From assembly GCF_002895485.1 (NCBI RefSeq), contig NZ_AZRK01000044.1:1-64000 (forward strand): DNA of 64,000 nt, in the 5' to 3' direction. Source of the stretch: Petrotoga sp. 9PWA.NaAc.5.4. Lineage in GTDB: Bacteria; Thermotogota; Thermotogae; Petrotogales; Petrotogaceae. The notes below the pieces were generated by a model that was not told the DNA's origin, did not search any database, and saw only the letters and a program-made list of their open reading frames with translations. Of the stretch, positions 34,155 through 42,761 are shown piece by piece; positions within the stretch are counted from its first letter, which is position 1; every line of letters starts with the position of its first letter. Position numbers and translations under genes: made by a program.

Positions 34155-35288
34155 TCAACCTTCGATATTAAAATCATTAGCATACTTTTTAAAATACCTT
34201 TCTTTCATTAGATCTATATTGTCGTTTCCAAAACCATCTATTATTTCTTCCATTAATATTATAGCCAATGTACATTCTGTTATGACTGTTGCAGCAGGAA
34301 TAATGACAGAATCAGACCTTATATAAGGAGCTTTTTCACTTTCTTTTGTCTTTAAATTAACTGAATCCAAAGGTTTAGCAAGTGTTGATATTGGTTTAAA
34401 ATATGTCGTAACCACAATATTTTCTCCGTTTGTAATTCCACCTTCTATTCCGCCGGCATAGTTTTTAGACCGGCTAATTTTGTTGTCAATTAATATAAAT
34501 GGATCTTGATATTCTGTTCCAGTTAAACTCACATCTTGATGTCCAATGAATACTCCTTTTACAGAAGGAATAGACATAAAATATTTCCCTATTTTCGAAT
34601 CAACTTTGTTAAATACGTCCGTATAACTTCCAAGGCCAGGTTTTACATTTGTAGCGAAAGTCTTTATACTTCCACCTAAGGTTGTAGCTTTCATCAAAGC
34701 GTTACTTCTTATTTCTTCTATCATTTTTTTTGATTCATCTTCAAAAGGGCATTGAACTTCAGATTCATTACGCTTTTGAATGTATAAATCAAAATTGTTT
34801 TGAACTTCATCAAATAACTCATCTTTAATTTCTACCCTTCCTATAGATCTTACAAAACTAATTGTTTGAATTTCAAAATTTTCCAAAAATTGTTTAGCAA
34901 TACTTCCTATAGCTGTTAATACACTTGTCCAGCGAGCGCTATTTCTTTCAGTATAAATATTTAAATCTTGCAATCTATATTTATTCCATCCGCTATAGTC
35001 TCCATGCCCAGGTCTGGGAACGTATCTTTCATCTTTTATAGGATTTTGAGCTTTATTTTGTATAGAAAGAACTAATGGTGCTCCCGTAGTTACTCCTTTC
35101 CATAATCCTGAAATAATTTGAACCTCATCTTTTTCTAATTTCATTCTATTTCCTCTTGCGTATCCTGACTGTCTTCTTTTTAAATTTTCGTTTATTTTTT
35201 CAATTTCTAAATTTAATCCTGCAGGAACTTCTTCAATAAATCCTATCATTTGACTACCATGCGAATCACCGGCTATTTTTATTTGCAT
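34155..35288 (-). CDS. aroC: Chorismate synthase
   Basis: AroC removes phosphate from EPSP to make chorismate, using reduced FMN without net redox. The 377-residue protein has the family motifs GDSHGSQMIGFIEEVPAG at the N-terminus, RPGHGDYSGWNKY, and the arginine-rich RRQSGYARGNR region. The middle GGIEGGITNGE matches the conserved GGIxGGxSNGx. Length is typical. It lies 50 bp after aroE with its own SD, in the aromatic operon. Confidence 0.95.
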   Translation of the reverse strand: MQIKIAGDSHGSQMIGFIEEVPAGLNLEIEKINENLKRRQSGYARGNRMKLEKDEVQIISGLWKGVTTGAPLVLSIQNKAQNPIKDERYVPRPGHGDYSGWNKYRLQDLNIYTERNSARWTSVLTAIGSIAKQFLENFEIQTISFVRSIGRVEIKDELFDEVQNNFDLYIQKRNESEVQCPFEDESKKMIEEIRSNALMKATTLGGSIKTFATNVKPGLGSYTDVFNKVDSKIGKYFMSIPSVKGVFIGHQDVSLTGTEYQDPFILIDNKISRSKNYAGGIEGGITNGENIVVTTYFKPISTLAKPLDSVNLKTKESEKAPYIRSDSVIIPAATVITECTLAIILMEEIIDGFGNDNIDLMKERYFKKYANDFNIEG

Positions 35289-35338
35289 CTTTTCACCTCT
35301 TAAATTGTAAAATCTAAGTAGCTAAAAAAATTCAGTTA

Positions 35339-36118
35339 TTATTTTTGAAAATCAGAAAATACTTTCTTGAATATCTCTTCTTGGTAAATATTCCAAATTT
35401 TTAAATTTTCTAAAGCTTGATAATACCAGAATATTTTTCCATCTAAACATGTTATATTATTTTTTTTAGCTAATTGTTGTAAAGGAGTATCGTTGTACAC
35501 TATATCATAGATGAAGGTTATATTTGATAAATCGCTATCGGTAAAATCAAAAGACTCTCCAAACATGCCAATTGAAGTAGAGTTTATAAGTGTTTTTACC
35601 TTTTTTATAACTATTTTTAAATTCTCAAACGGTTCTATATGTATTTCCAATTTATCGGAGAAATATTTTTTCAAGTTTTCAGCTTTTTCTTTTGTTCTAT
35701 TGACTAAAATGATTTCTTTTATATCTTTTTTGAATAATGTGTAAAGAATAGCTTTGCAAGCTCCTCCAGCTCCTATAATCAACACAGGAAGTTCAATTTC
35801 AACATTTTCAAGTGAATTGTAAAAACCTTTCCAATCAGTATTATAGCCTTTATTATGATAAATGCAGTTCACCGCACCAATTTCCTTGGCGTCTTCAACA
35901 GGTTCAACAAATTTGATAACTTTTTGTTTAAAGGGAACAGTAACATTTACTCCTTCGTAACTCTCCAAATAATATTCCGCTTTATTATCAAAATCTTTTG
36001 GTTCAATTACAATATCTTCGTAAATTGCGTTTATATCTGCCTTACGGAAATATTCATTAAAAACCTTTTTAGAAAGGCTTTCTTTTTGTGGATACTGAAA
36101 TAAACCATATTTTTTCAT
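35339..36118 (-). CDS. aroE: Shikimate dehydrogenase
   Basis: AroE reduces 3-dehydroshikimate to shikimate with NADPH. The 259-residue protein has NVTVPFK (the substrate-lysine motif) near residue 79, a Rossmann loop GAGGACKAILYTL, NRTKEKAENL for NADPH binding and NSTSIGM. Length fits, although the N-terminal segment YGLFQYPQKESLSKKVFNEYF deviates from the usual GxPIxHSxSP (the S-x-S feature is retained as SLSK). It is in the aromatic operon between aroA and aroC. Confidence 0.92.
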   Translation of the reverse strand: MKKYGLFQYPQKESLSKKVFNEYFRKADINAIYEDIVIEPKDFDNKAEYYLESYEGVNVTVPFKQKVIKFVEPVEDAKEIGAVNCIYHNKGYNTDWKGFYNSLENVEIELPVLIIGAGGACKAILYTLFKKDIKEIILVNRTKEKAENLKKYFSDKLEIHIEPFENLKIVIKKVKTLINSTSIGMFGESFDFTDSDLSNITFIYDIVYNDTPLQQLAKKNNITCLDGKIFWYYQALENLKIWNIYQEEIFKKVFSDFQK

Positions 36119-36153
36119 ATTTTCCTCCTACTACAACTTCTTTATGCTGCTTT

Positions 36154-37446
36154 TTATATCAAAGAGTTCAACGTTTCAAGAAAGTTTGGATATGAAATAT
36201 TCACACATTCAAAATTTTTAATTTTTATAGGATTTTCTGCGATTAGTCCTGCAATTGCAAGCGACATAGCTACTCTATGGTCGTTATAGCTTTCGCATAT
36301 ACAGTTTCCTTTTATTTTTTGTTTTCCGTTTATTTCAAAGCCATCTTCTTTCTCTATTATATTTATACCAATTCGCCTTAGTTCATCTGTTATCGCTTTT
36401 ATTCTATCTGTTTCCTTTACTCTCAACTCTTTTGCATCTTTAACTACAGTTTTGCCTTCCGCTTGGGTAGCAGCAACTGCCAAAATGGGTATCTCATCGA
36501 TTAAAGTTGGAATCATTTCTCCTTTAATTTCTACTGCCGTCAGTTTACTACTTTTAACTAATAAATCAGCTACAGGTTCATTGTTGAGAATTCTTTCATT
36601 CATTATCTCTATATTTGCCCCCATCATTTTTAGTACTTTTAATATCCCTATTCTTGTAGGATTAATACCAACATTTTTTATAAGAATAGATGAGTTCTTT
36701 GTAATTAGCGATGCAACCAAAAAGAAAGAAGCAGAAGAAATATCTCCGGGCACAAAAAGTTCTTTTCCATACAAGTTATAGGCGGGACCTTCTAAATTTA
36801 CAATATTTTCTTTTTCTAAAATATTGGCTCCCAAATACCTCAGCATTCTTTCGGTGTGGTCTCTTGACTTATAAGGTTCTATGACCGTTGTGACACCGTT
36901 GGCGTATAAAGCATTTATTAATATTGCAGACTTAACTTGTGCACTTGCAACCGGAGAATGATAAGTTATGGAAGAAATATTTTTTGATCCTAATATCGTA
37001 ATTGGAGCGTAGTTTCCGGATTTTCTGCCGTAGAAACGTCCTCCCATTTTGCTTAAAGGTTCTATAACTCTTTTCATAGGTCTTTTTCTAAGTGAATCGT
37101 CCCCTGTTATAACAGTATAAAAATCTTGAGCAGCCAGTACCCCCATTATTAATCTTATAGTAGTACCAGAATTTTTTGCGTTTAGTACATCTAAAGGTTC
37201 ACAAAAACTATGAAGGCCTTCCCCATTTATAATTAGTTCATTTGAATCAGTTTGTCGAATGTCAACGCCCAAAGATTTTAAAATATTCAACGTTGCTAAG
37301 GTATCTTCAGAAGTTAAAAAATTATAGACTTTTGTTTGCCCATTAGCAAGGGATCCAAAAATTAAAGCTCTATGCGATATTGACTTATCTCCTGGTACCG
37401 TTATTTCACCATCAATACTTTTAAGGGGAGTAATTTCTATTTCCAT
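36154..37446 (-). CDS. aroA: 3-phosphoshikimate 1-carboxyvinyltransferase (EPSP synthase)
   Basis: AroA joins phosphoenolpyruvate to shikimate-3-phosphate. The 430-residue protein has PGDKSISHRALIFGSLA, NAKNSGTTIRLIMGVLA (PEP site), RKRPMKRVIEPL and ESYNDHRVAMS. These are standard, with the second motif NSGTTIR rather than NAGTAxR, as in class II-type enzymes. The start ATG follows GGAGG. It is 17 bp from tyrA in the aromatic operon. Confidence 0.96.
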   Translation of the reverse strand: MEIEITPLKSIDGEITVPGDKSISHRALIFGSLANGQTKVYNFLTSEDTLATLNILKSLGVDIRQTDSNELIINGEGLHSFCEPLDVLNAKNSGTTIRLIMGVLAAQDFYTVITGDDSLRKRPMKRVIEPLSKMGGRFYGRKSGNYAPITILGSKNISSITYHSPVASAQVKSAILINALYANGVTTVIEPYKSRDHTERMLRYLGANILEKENIVNLEGPAYNLYGKELFVPGDISSASFFLVASLITKNSSILIKNVGINPTRIGILKVLKMMGANIEIMNERILNNEPVADLLVKSSKLTAVEIKGEMIPTLIDEIPILAVAATQAEGKTVVKDAKELRVKETDRIKAITDELRRIGINIIEKEDGFEINGKQKIKGNCICESYNDHRVAMSLAIAGLIAENPIKIKNFECVNISYPNFLETLNSLI

Positions 37447-37463
37447 TTTTACCTCCTGTTTGA

Positions 37464-38309
37464 TTATAACTTATTTCTAAATTCTCTTACTTGTTTTAGT
37501 TCTTCAACTATTTCTTTGTACTTATTCTCATTTAAGTTATTTTTAAAGTTTTGTATTTGACTTTCAAATATTTCGACAGAATTTAAAATATTTTCTTTAT
37601 TTTGTTTAAAAATATCTATCCATATAGTTGGATCGCTTTTGGCAAGTCTTGTAGTATCTTTAAAACCAGATCCCACTAATTTTAGAAAATCTTCATCTTT
37701 TTCTTTTAAAAGTGTTTTTGCAAGATAGAAAGAAACTATTTGGGGTAAATGACTTGTTACAGCAACGATTTTATCGTGTTTTTGGGCTTCCATTATTACA
37801 GGATTAGCTTCTATTTTATTTATTAGGCATCGAAACTTCTCAAATGCTTCATTAGAACATTTTTTTGTTTTCACAAGTACATATGGTTTATTTTTAAAAA
37901 GATCTTTTCTTGCAAACAAAGGTCCAGAATTTTCGGTACCCGCCATTGGGTGTCCTCCAATAAAATTTATGTTTTTATCTACGAAACTATCAAAAATTTT
38001 TACAATTTGGTACTTAGTACTTCCAACATCAGAAACAATTGTTCCTGGCTTTATAAGTTCAATTGTATTTGTTAAAATATCTTTTATACTTTCAACAGGT
38101 GTAGCAAAAATTATAATATCAGCTGTAGGAATACCATCTTGTAAATTCTCTATTTCGTCAATAGAACCTAATTTTAAAGCATCTTGAGAATTGGTTTTAT
38201 TTACATCATAACCACTTATTTTTCTTATTGAATTAGTCTCTTTAAAAGCTAACGCTAAAGAGGTTCCTATCAATCCTGTCCCAATTATCATTAACTTTTC
38301 AAAATTCAT
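37464..38309 (-). CDS. tyrA: Prephenate dehydrogenase
   Basis: TyrA oxidises prephenate (or arogenate) on the way to tyrosine. The 281-residue protein has the N-terminal Rossmann motif IIGTGLIGTSLA, FATPVESI, SDVGSTK and GGHPMAGTENSGP, then a helical C-terminal domain with VTSHLPQIVS. There is no ACT or chorismate mutase domain. The start is ATG 38309 behind GGGGGAAA; a longer ATG start at 38348 lacks an SD. It is the second gene of the operon. Confidence 0.93.
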   Translation of the reverse strand: MNFEKLMIIGTGLIGTSLALAFKETNSIRKISGYDVNKTNSQDALKLGSIDEIENLQDGIPTADIIIFATPVESIKDILTNTIELIKPGTIVSDVGSTKYQIVKIFDSFVDKNINFIGGHPMAGTENSGPLFARKDLFKNKPYVLVKTKKCSNEAFEKFRCLINKIEANPVIMEAQKHDKIVAVTSHLPQIVSFYLAKTLLKEKDEDFLKLVGSGFKDTTRLAKSDPTIWIDIFKQNKENILNSVEIFESQIQNFKNNLNENKYKEIVEELKQVREFRNKL

Positions 38310-38405
38310 AAATTTTCCCCCAGGATTGCGAATATCGTAAGTTCCCATTACGATAGCCGATTATGATTTTCAAAAAAACACATTTTTAAAGAATATATAA
38401 TAAAT

Positions 38406-39425
38406 TCATGATAAAACTTTATGCTCTATTTTTGCAAGAGTTCTTAAATTAGACATTAATTCCTTAAATTTTTCAAAGTCTAGGGATTGTTTACCATCAG
38501 ATAGAGCATTTTTGGGATCAGGATGGACTTCGACGATTATTCCATCTGCCCCTACTGCTAAAGCGGCTTTTGATAATGGAATTATGTACCTCCAATCTCC
38601 CGCAGCATGGCTTGGATCTACAATTATTGGAAGATGACTATATCTTTTTATTACAGGAATAGCAGTAATATCAAGTGTGTTTCTAATTTCATCTTCAAAT
38701 GTTCTAATACCTCTTTCACATAATATAACTTCATAATTTCCTTCGGACATTATATATTCAGCTGACATCAATAATTCTTTATATGTTGCAGATAAACCTC
38801 GTTTTAGTAAAACAGGTTTTTTTATCCTGCCAACCTCTTTTAATAAAGAGAAATTTTGCATGTTTCTTGCTCCAATCTGTAAAATATCTGCATATTTTGC
38901 TACTAATTCTACTTCTTTTGTGTCCATAACTTCTGTTACAATTTTAAGGCCGGTCTCTTCAGATGCTTCTTTTAAAATCTTTAATCCCTCTTCTTTTAAA
39001 CCTTGAAAAGAATAGGGAGATGTTCTTGGCTTATAAGCACCACCTCTCAAAAAATGAACCCCCTCTTCTTTTAACATTTTAGCAGTTTTTATAACTTGTT
39101 CTCTATTTTCCACAGCACAAGGACCAGCAATAACAGTAAAATTTTCTCCCCCTATTTTTATTCCTTCTACATTATAAATAGAGGGATTAGGTCTAAAGGT
39201 TCTGCTCGATAATTTGAATGGTTGGGTAATTTCCACCACTTTTTGCACCCCCGGAAAGGTACCGATGTTATTTAAAATATATTCTCTGTCACCTTCACCA
39301 ACGACACCTACAATTGTATGATTCTCGCCTTTATCTGGATGAGCTTTAAATCCAGCTTCTTCTACTTTCTTAATTACCCTGTGGATCTCTTCTTCTGTAG
39401 CATCTTCCTCCATTACAATAATCAT
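38406..39425 (-). CDS. aroF: DAHP synthase with N-terminal ferredoxin-like regulatory domain
   Basis: AroF condenses phosphoenolpyruvate and erythrose-4-phosphate, the first step of aromatic biosynthesis. The 339-residue protein has an N-terminal ferredoxin-like domain (about 1-66), as in the Thermotoga enzyme where it mediates feedback inhibition by tyrosine or phenylalanine. The barrel follows with [32 protein letters not shown] and DPSHAAG. The start is ATG 39425, eight bases after GGAGGTG; the in-frame TTG at 39443 overlaps that SD. It is the first structural gene behind the aromatic attenuator. Confidence 0.96.
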   Translation of the reverse strand: MIIVMEEDATEEEIHRVIKKVEEAGFKAHPDKGENHTIVGVVGEGDREYILNNIGTFPGVQKVVEITQPFKLSSRTFRPNPSIYNVEGIKIGGENFTVIAGPCAVENREQVIKTAKMLKEEGVHFLRGGAYKPRTSPYSFQGLKEEGLKILKEASEETGLKIVTEVMDTKEVELVAKYADILQIGARNMQNFSLLKEVGRIKKPVLLKRGLSATYKELLMSAEYIMSEGNYEVILCERGIRTFEDEIRNTLDITAIPVIKRYSHLPIIVDPSHAAGDWRYIIPLSKAALAVGADGIIVEVHPDPKNALSDGKQSLDFEKFKELMSNLRTLAKIEHKVLS

Positions 39426-39458
39426 AAAAGAATTCACCTCCAAAGTTGTGTATATATT

Positions 39459-39489
39459 AAAAAAAGGTGTCTACAATTAAGTAGACACC
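39459..39489 (-). terminator. Attenuator terminator of the aromatic operon
   Basis: On the minus strand GGTGTCTAC (complement of 39481-39489) pairs with GTAGACACC (complement of 39466-39474) around TTAATT, followed by seven T residues (39459-39465). It ends 34 bp before the aroF start, so when formed it would stop transcription before the operon. Confidence 0.9.
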
Positions 39490-39552
39490 CATTTTGGAAT
39501 CTTTGATGCTATGTTTGCGTACGCACAAACAAAGGCACCAAAATGGGTGTCT
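39481..39552 (-). promoter_or_regulatory. Antiterminator pairing of the aromatic attenuator
   Basis: On the minus strand AGACACCCATTTTGG (complement of 39538-39552) pairs perfectly over 15 bp with CCAAAATGGGTGTCT (complement of 39483-39497). The second arm contains the left half of the terminator stem, so the two structures exclude each other. The first arm lies inside the leader-peptide frame, just after the aromatic codons. A nested GTTTG...CAAAC hairpin sits in the loop. Confidence 0.9.
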
Positions 39553-39610
39553 TTCTAAAATACCAATAATAAAACATATTAACTTTTTCAAAATAATTCT
39601 TGAAATTCAT
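39509..39610 (-). CDS. Aromatic-rich leader peptide of the shikimate operon
   Basis: A 33-codon frame starts at ATG 39610 behind AAAGAGG and ends at TAG 39509-39511. It encodes the run F-Y-Y-W-Y-F at residues 13-18, with further F or Y at 3, 6, 7 and 28. All three aromatic amino acids are therefore sampled in one run. The first antiterminator arm begins four bases after the last aromatic codon and lies within the frame. A ribosome stalled on the aromatic codons would leave that arm free to form the antiterminator; a ribosome translating on would mask it and let the terminator form. Logic inferred from classical amino-acid attenuators. Confidence 0.9.
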   Translation of the reverse strand: MNFKNYFEKVNMFYYWYFRKTPILVPLFVRTQT

Positions 39611-39663
39611 AACAAAACCTCTTTCTTAAATAGATTTATATATGTTTTCTTAATATTATAGTA

Positions 39664-39692
39664 ATTCTATCAAAAAGATCAAAAATTGTCAA
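39664..39692 (-). promoter_or_regulatory. Consensus promoter of the aromatic operon
   Basis: On the minus strand TTGACA (complement of 39687-39692), a 17-bp spacer and TAGAAT (complement of 39664-39669) form a near-perfect sigma-A promoter. Transcription would start near 39657, about 47 bases before the leader-peptide start. Confidence 0.85.
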
Positions 39693-39829
39693 CTATTATA
39701 TTAAATTTTTATTGATGATTTGAAATACGTAAAAAGTTATAAAGTATACATAACCGTAAAATAGTTTAAATAAAACCATGTTAACATAAATATTAGCAGC
39801 TTAATATTTTTGAGGTCATAATTGGCGTT

Positions 39830-40100
39830 ATATACTTTAAAAACTTTAAAAATGAAAATTTCTAAAAATAAGTGCTTGTATTTATAATGGTTAAACTTTG
39901 ATGTCGGTGACATAAAACAGTCGCATCTACCCCTTCGTAAAAGGGAAAAGGCGAAGTTTTCTTCTTCTCTTTCGATACACGTAACAAAAAAGGTTAAAAA
40001 ATTCAGAATTAGTGAAGCTTAGAAGTGGGGAAGTATTTTTAAATAAATTTAAAACTAAAATGTTGGCAAACTTAAGTTTTAGAATTTTTAAAGATAGTAA
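39830..40100 (+). repeat. MITE-like element, long subfamily
   Basis: This 271-bp copy shares the extra central block with the copy at 15296: GGTTAAACTTTGATG, CAGTCGCATC and a CCCTT-CGTA-AAGGG hairpin. It also has ATGTC-GGT-GACAT. The right end is AGAATTTTTAAAGATAGTA. It points toward the Zn peptidase gene. Confidence 0.8.
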
Positions 40101-40128
40101 AATATAAATTTTTAGGAGGTGAATAATT

Positions 40129-40800
40129 ATGTTTTACTCAACGTTATTGTTATTAATACCCCCTTTACTGTTGGCAATTTATGCGCAAGCGAGGGTTAGT
40201 AGTACTTTTAATAAGTACTCCAAAGTGAAGTCTTCTTTAGGAGAACCAGGGTATATGTTTGCCAGAAGGTTGCTTGATTCTATGGGACTATATGATGTTA
40301 AAATCGAAAGAGTTAGAGGAACTTTAACTGATCATTATGATCCAACGAAAAAAGTATTAAGACTTTCTGATGCGACTTATAATAGTTCTTCGATAGCAGC
40401 TTTAGGAGTAGTAGCACATGAGGCAGGCCATGCTATACAACATGCTAAAGGCTACAAACCGCTGGTTTTAAGAAACTTAGCTGTTCCCTTGGCTGGTTTT
40501 GGTTCTAATATGGCGTGGATAATTTTCTTTGTAGGATTAATTTTTTCTGCTCCTTTTCTTTTAAATGCCGGTATATTCTTGTTTCTTTTTGTAGTTTTGT
40601 TTTCTGTAATAACTTTACCGGTTGAATTTAATGCCAGCAAAAGGGCAATAAAAATTTTACCCGTAATGGGTATGTCTAAAGAAGAAGTTTCTGGTGCCCA
40701 AAAAGTTTTAAGTGCGGCGGCTTTAACTTATGTTGCAGCAGCTTTAATGTCTATAGCACAACTTCTTAGAATGCTAATTTTAGCAAGAGGAAGAAACTAA
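40129..40800 (+). CDS. Zinc metallopeptidase (YugP family)
   Basis: This 223-residue membrane protein belongs to the Zn_peptidase_2 family. The zinc motif is H97-E-A-G-H101 in VVAHEAGHAIQH. There is one N-terminal helix (1-19) and three or four C-terminal helices (about 115-220). The catalytic part lies near the membrane. Substrates in this family are poorly known. The start ATG follows TAGGAGGTG. A terminator follows at 40857. Confidence 0.9.
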   Translation: MFYSTLLLLIPPLLLAIYAQARVSSTFNKYSKVKSSLGEPGYMFARRLLDSMGLYDVKIERVRGTLTDHYDPTKKVLRLSDATYNSSSIAALGVVAHEAGHAIQHAKGYKPLVLRNLAVPLAGFGSNMAWIIFFVGLIFSAPFLLNAGIFLFLFVVLFSVITLPVEFNASKRAIKILPVMGMSKEEVSGAQKVLSAAALTYVAAALMSIAQLLRMLILARGRN

Positions 40801-40856
40801 TTTATTAGTTTTAAATTTAAAAATTCCTAAATTTAGAACTTTGAAAAATAATTTTT

Positions 40857-40892
40857 ACCCCGGCATTAATTTTAGATAGCCGGGGTTTTTTA
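40857..40892 (+). terminator. Terminator after the Zn peptidase gene
   Basis: ACCCCGGC (40857-40864) pairs with GCCGGGGT (40879-40886), a GC-rich 8-bp stem, followed by TTTTTTT. Confidence 0.92.
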
Positions 40893-40928
40893 AAGAATTT
40901 AGATTTTTATTTTTATATGATTGTATAG

Positions 40929-40934
40929 TATAAT
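40929..40934 (+). promoter_or_regulatory. Candidate -10 element upstream of rlmN
   Basis: A perfect TATAAT lies after the terminator and before the repeat at 41009. The -35 region (TTTATT) is weak. It is the only good -10 in this gap. Confidence 0.4.
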
Positions 40935-41008
40935 AAATTAAGAAAATAGAATACATATTTCTTTGAAACTCAAATATATTCGAAGTCACCTCAATGATAA
41001 AAATAAAT

Positions 41009-41177
41009 TTATGTACTTTAGAAAAGGTGAATTTTCATAAAAATAGATTTGAATGTATAAATGGGTTCAGAGCGGAGCCCTCCCCCTCTCTTTCGCTATA
41101 CGTAGCGAAGAAGTTAAAGTAATAGTAGTTAACAAAAATATTAATAAAACTTAAGTTTTAGAATTTCTAAAGTGAGT
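41009..41177 (+). repeat. MITE-like element with 10-bp target duplication
   Basis: A shortened copy, TATGTACTTTAGAAAAGG to GAATTTCTAAAGTGAGT, is flanked by AAAAATAAAT at 40999-41008 and 41178-41187. It has GAGC-GGA-GCCC in the centre and the covarying hairpin TTCGCTA/TAGCGAA. It points toward rlmN. Confidence 0.88.
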
Positions 41178-41211
41178 AAAAATAAATGTATACGGAGGAT
41201 TATTATAAAAA

Positions 41212-42255
41212 ATGAACGTTAAAAATATTTTAGATTTTAACTATAACGACTTGAAAAAATATTTAACTGAAAACATAGGATTAGAAAAATATAGAACCGA
41301 TCAGATTTGTGATTGGATATATAAAAAGAAAATATTTGATTTTCAAGAGATGACTAATTTATCTAAAACTGATAGAGATATACTCACCGAAAATTTTCAG
41401 ATAAGTATACCTTATCTCATTAAAAAACAAGTTTCTAAAGTTGATGGTACTACGAAATATCTTTTTGAATTAGAAGATGGAAATACTGTAGAATCTGTTC
41501 TTATATTTTATCCAAATAGAACCATTGCTTGTATTTCTTCACAAGTTGGTTGTCCTTTGAAATGTGAATTTTGTTCTACAGGGCAAAGTGGTTTTATAAG
41601 AAATTTGAGTTCCGGGGAAATTATAGGCCAATTATTAGCAATAGAAAAAGACAAAAACTTAGAAATAAATAATGTAGTATATATGGGAATGGGAGAACCT
41701 CTTTTAAATTTTGACAATGTTATTCGAAGCATCGAAATTTTAAATGATCCTAAAATGAAAAGATTAGGGGCTAGACACATAACAATTTCTACTGCAGGAA
41801 TTCCTCATAAGATTGAAGAATTAGCTGAATATAAAAAGGAAATAAGATTATCTGTTTCTTTACATGCTCCTACTAATGCCCAAAGAAACAAAATAATGCC
41901 TGTAAATCATAAATATACTATTGAACAGGTAGTTCAAGCTTGTAAAATATATCAGGAAAAAACAAATAAAAGGGTAACCTTTGAATATATTTTAATAAAA
42001 GGGTTTAATGATACGAAAGAAGATGCTTTAAAATTAGCTGATCTTATCGGAAATATGAAAGCTATGGTGAATTTGATACCCATAAATGAAAATCCAGCAG
42101 GTTTCGAAAAACCTTCGAAAAGGTTTATAGAAATATTTTTGGATACTTTAATAAAAGCTGGAATAGACGCAGTTGTCAGAGCTGAAAAAGGAAGCGATAT
42201 TTTGGCAGCGTGTGGACAACTTCGCCTTAAAAAGATAGGGGTTTCATACAAATGA
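41212..42255 (+). CDS. rlmN: Dual-specificity RNA methyltransferase RlmN
   Basis: RlmN is a radical SAM enzyme that adds a C2 methyl group to A2503 of 23S rRNA and to A37 of some tRNAs. The 347-residue protein has the cluster motif C114-PLK-C118-EF-C121 and a conserved cysteine C334 near the C-terminus (ILAACGQL), needed in the methylation cycle. VYMGMGEPLLN is also typical. The start ATG follows GGAGG with a long spacer. The stop overlaps the PASTA gene start as ATGA. Confidence 0.96.
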   Translation: MNVKNILDFNYNDLKKYLTENIGLEKYRTDQICDWIYKKKIFDFQEMTNLSKTDRDILTENFQISIPYLIKKQVSKVDGTTKYLFELEDGNTVESVLIFYPNRTIACISSQVGCPLKCEFCSTGQSGFIRNLSSGEIIGQLLAIEKDKNLEINNVVYMGMGEPLLNFDNVIRSIEILNDPKMKRLGARHITISTAGIPHKIEELAEYKKEIRLSVSLHAPTNAQRNKIMPVNHKYTIEQVVQACKIYQEKTNKRVTFEYILIKGFNDTKEDALKLADLIGNMKAMVNLIPINENPAGFEKPSKRFIEIFLDTLIKAGIDAVVRAEKGSDILAACGQLRLKKIGVSYK

Positions 42256-42761
42256 AATGGAAGATAAAGGTAAAGCGATTTATCAAGAGCTTGATTTTCT
42301 TTTTATTAGGAATAGTTTGTGCAGGTATTTTTTCTTTCTTTTTTATGACAGCTTTTGTTAATGTTTCTAAAATGGTTGAGGTACCGTATTTAGTAGGAGA
42401 AAATAAAAATATAGCGTTAAATTCTCTGAAAGAATTAAATTTAATTCCAAATTTAATAGGAAGTGGGGATACGGTTCTATATACAGATCCTCCTGCAGGG
42501 ACTAAGGTTAAACTAGGGCATCATGTAATTGTACAGTTAAGAGATATTGACTCATTAGTAATACCAGATTTGATAGGTATACCTACTGAAGTGGCAAAAC
42601 AATTTTTAGAAGAATATAATATTAGTTATGAAATAAGAAATAGGCTAACGAATAATCCTGAACAACATGGGATAATTTTAGAAATTTCTCCCTCACCTGG
42701 AAAAGAATATTTTGGTGAAAAAGTTATTCTATACAATGGAAAGTATGAAGGAGTTAAATGA
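42252..42761 (+). CDS. PASTA-domain membrane protein without a kinase domain
   Basis: The 169-residue protein has a basic N-terminus, one membrane helix (about 13-36) and two PASTA repeats outside the cell (about 40-98 and 104-165). The repeats are recognised by VEVPYLVGENKNIALNSLKE, DPPAGTKVKLG, LVIPDLIGIPTEVAKQFL and SPSPGKEYFGE. PASTA repeats bind peptidoglycan fragments, usually as the sensor of PrkC/Stk kinases. No kinase is present. It sits between rlmN and rsgA with ATGA overlaps at both ends. In many Gram-positive genomes the same position holds prpC-prkC. Confidence 0.85.
   Translation: MKWKIKVKRFIKSLIFFLLGIVCAGIFSFFFMTAFVNVSKMVEVPYLVGENKNIALNSLKELNLIPNLIGSGDTVLYTDPPAGTKVKLGHHVIVQLRDIDSLVIPDLIGIPTEVAKQFLEEYNISYEIRNRLTNNPEQHGIILEISPSPGKEYFGEKVILYNGKYEGVK

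Noticed and set aside
39318-39506. Plus-strand ORF of 62 residues overlapping the aroF start and attenuator
   Set aside because: It is antisense to aroF and to the terminator hairpin and lacks a ribosome-binding site.
39459-39657. T-box riboswitch upstream of aroF
   Set aside because: The leader has an open reading frame with an SD and a run of aromatic codons plus mutually exclusive stems; I see no T-box sequence or specifier-loop layout.
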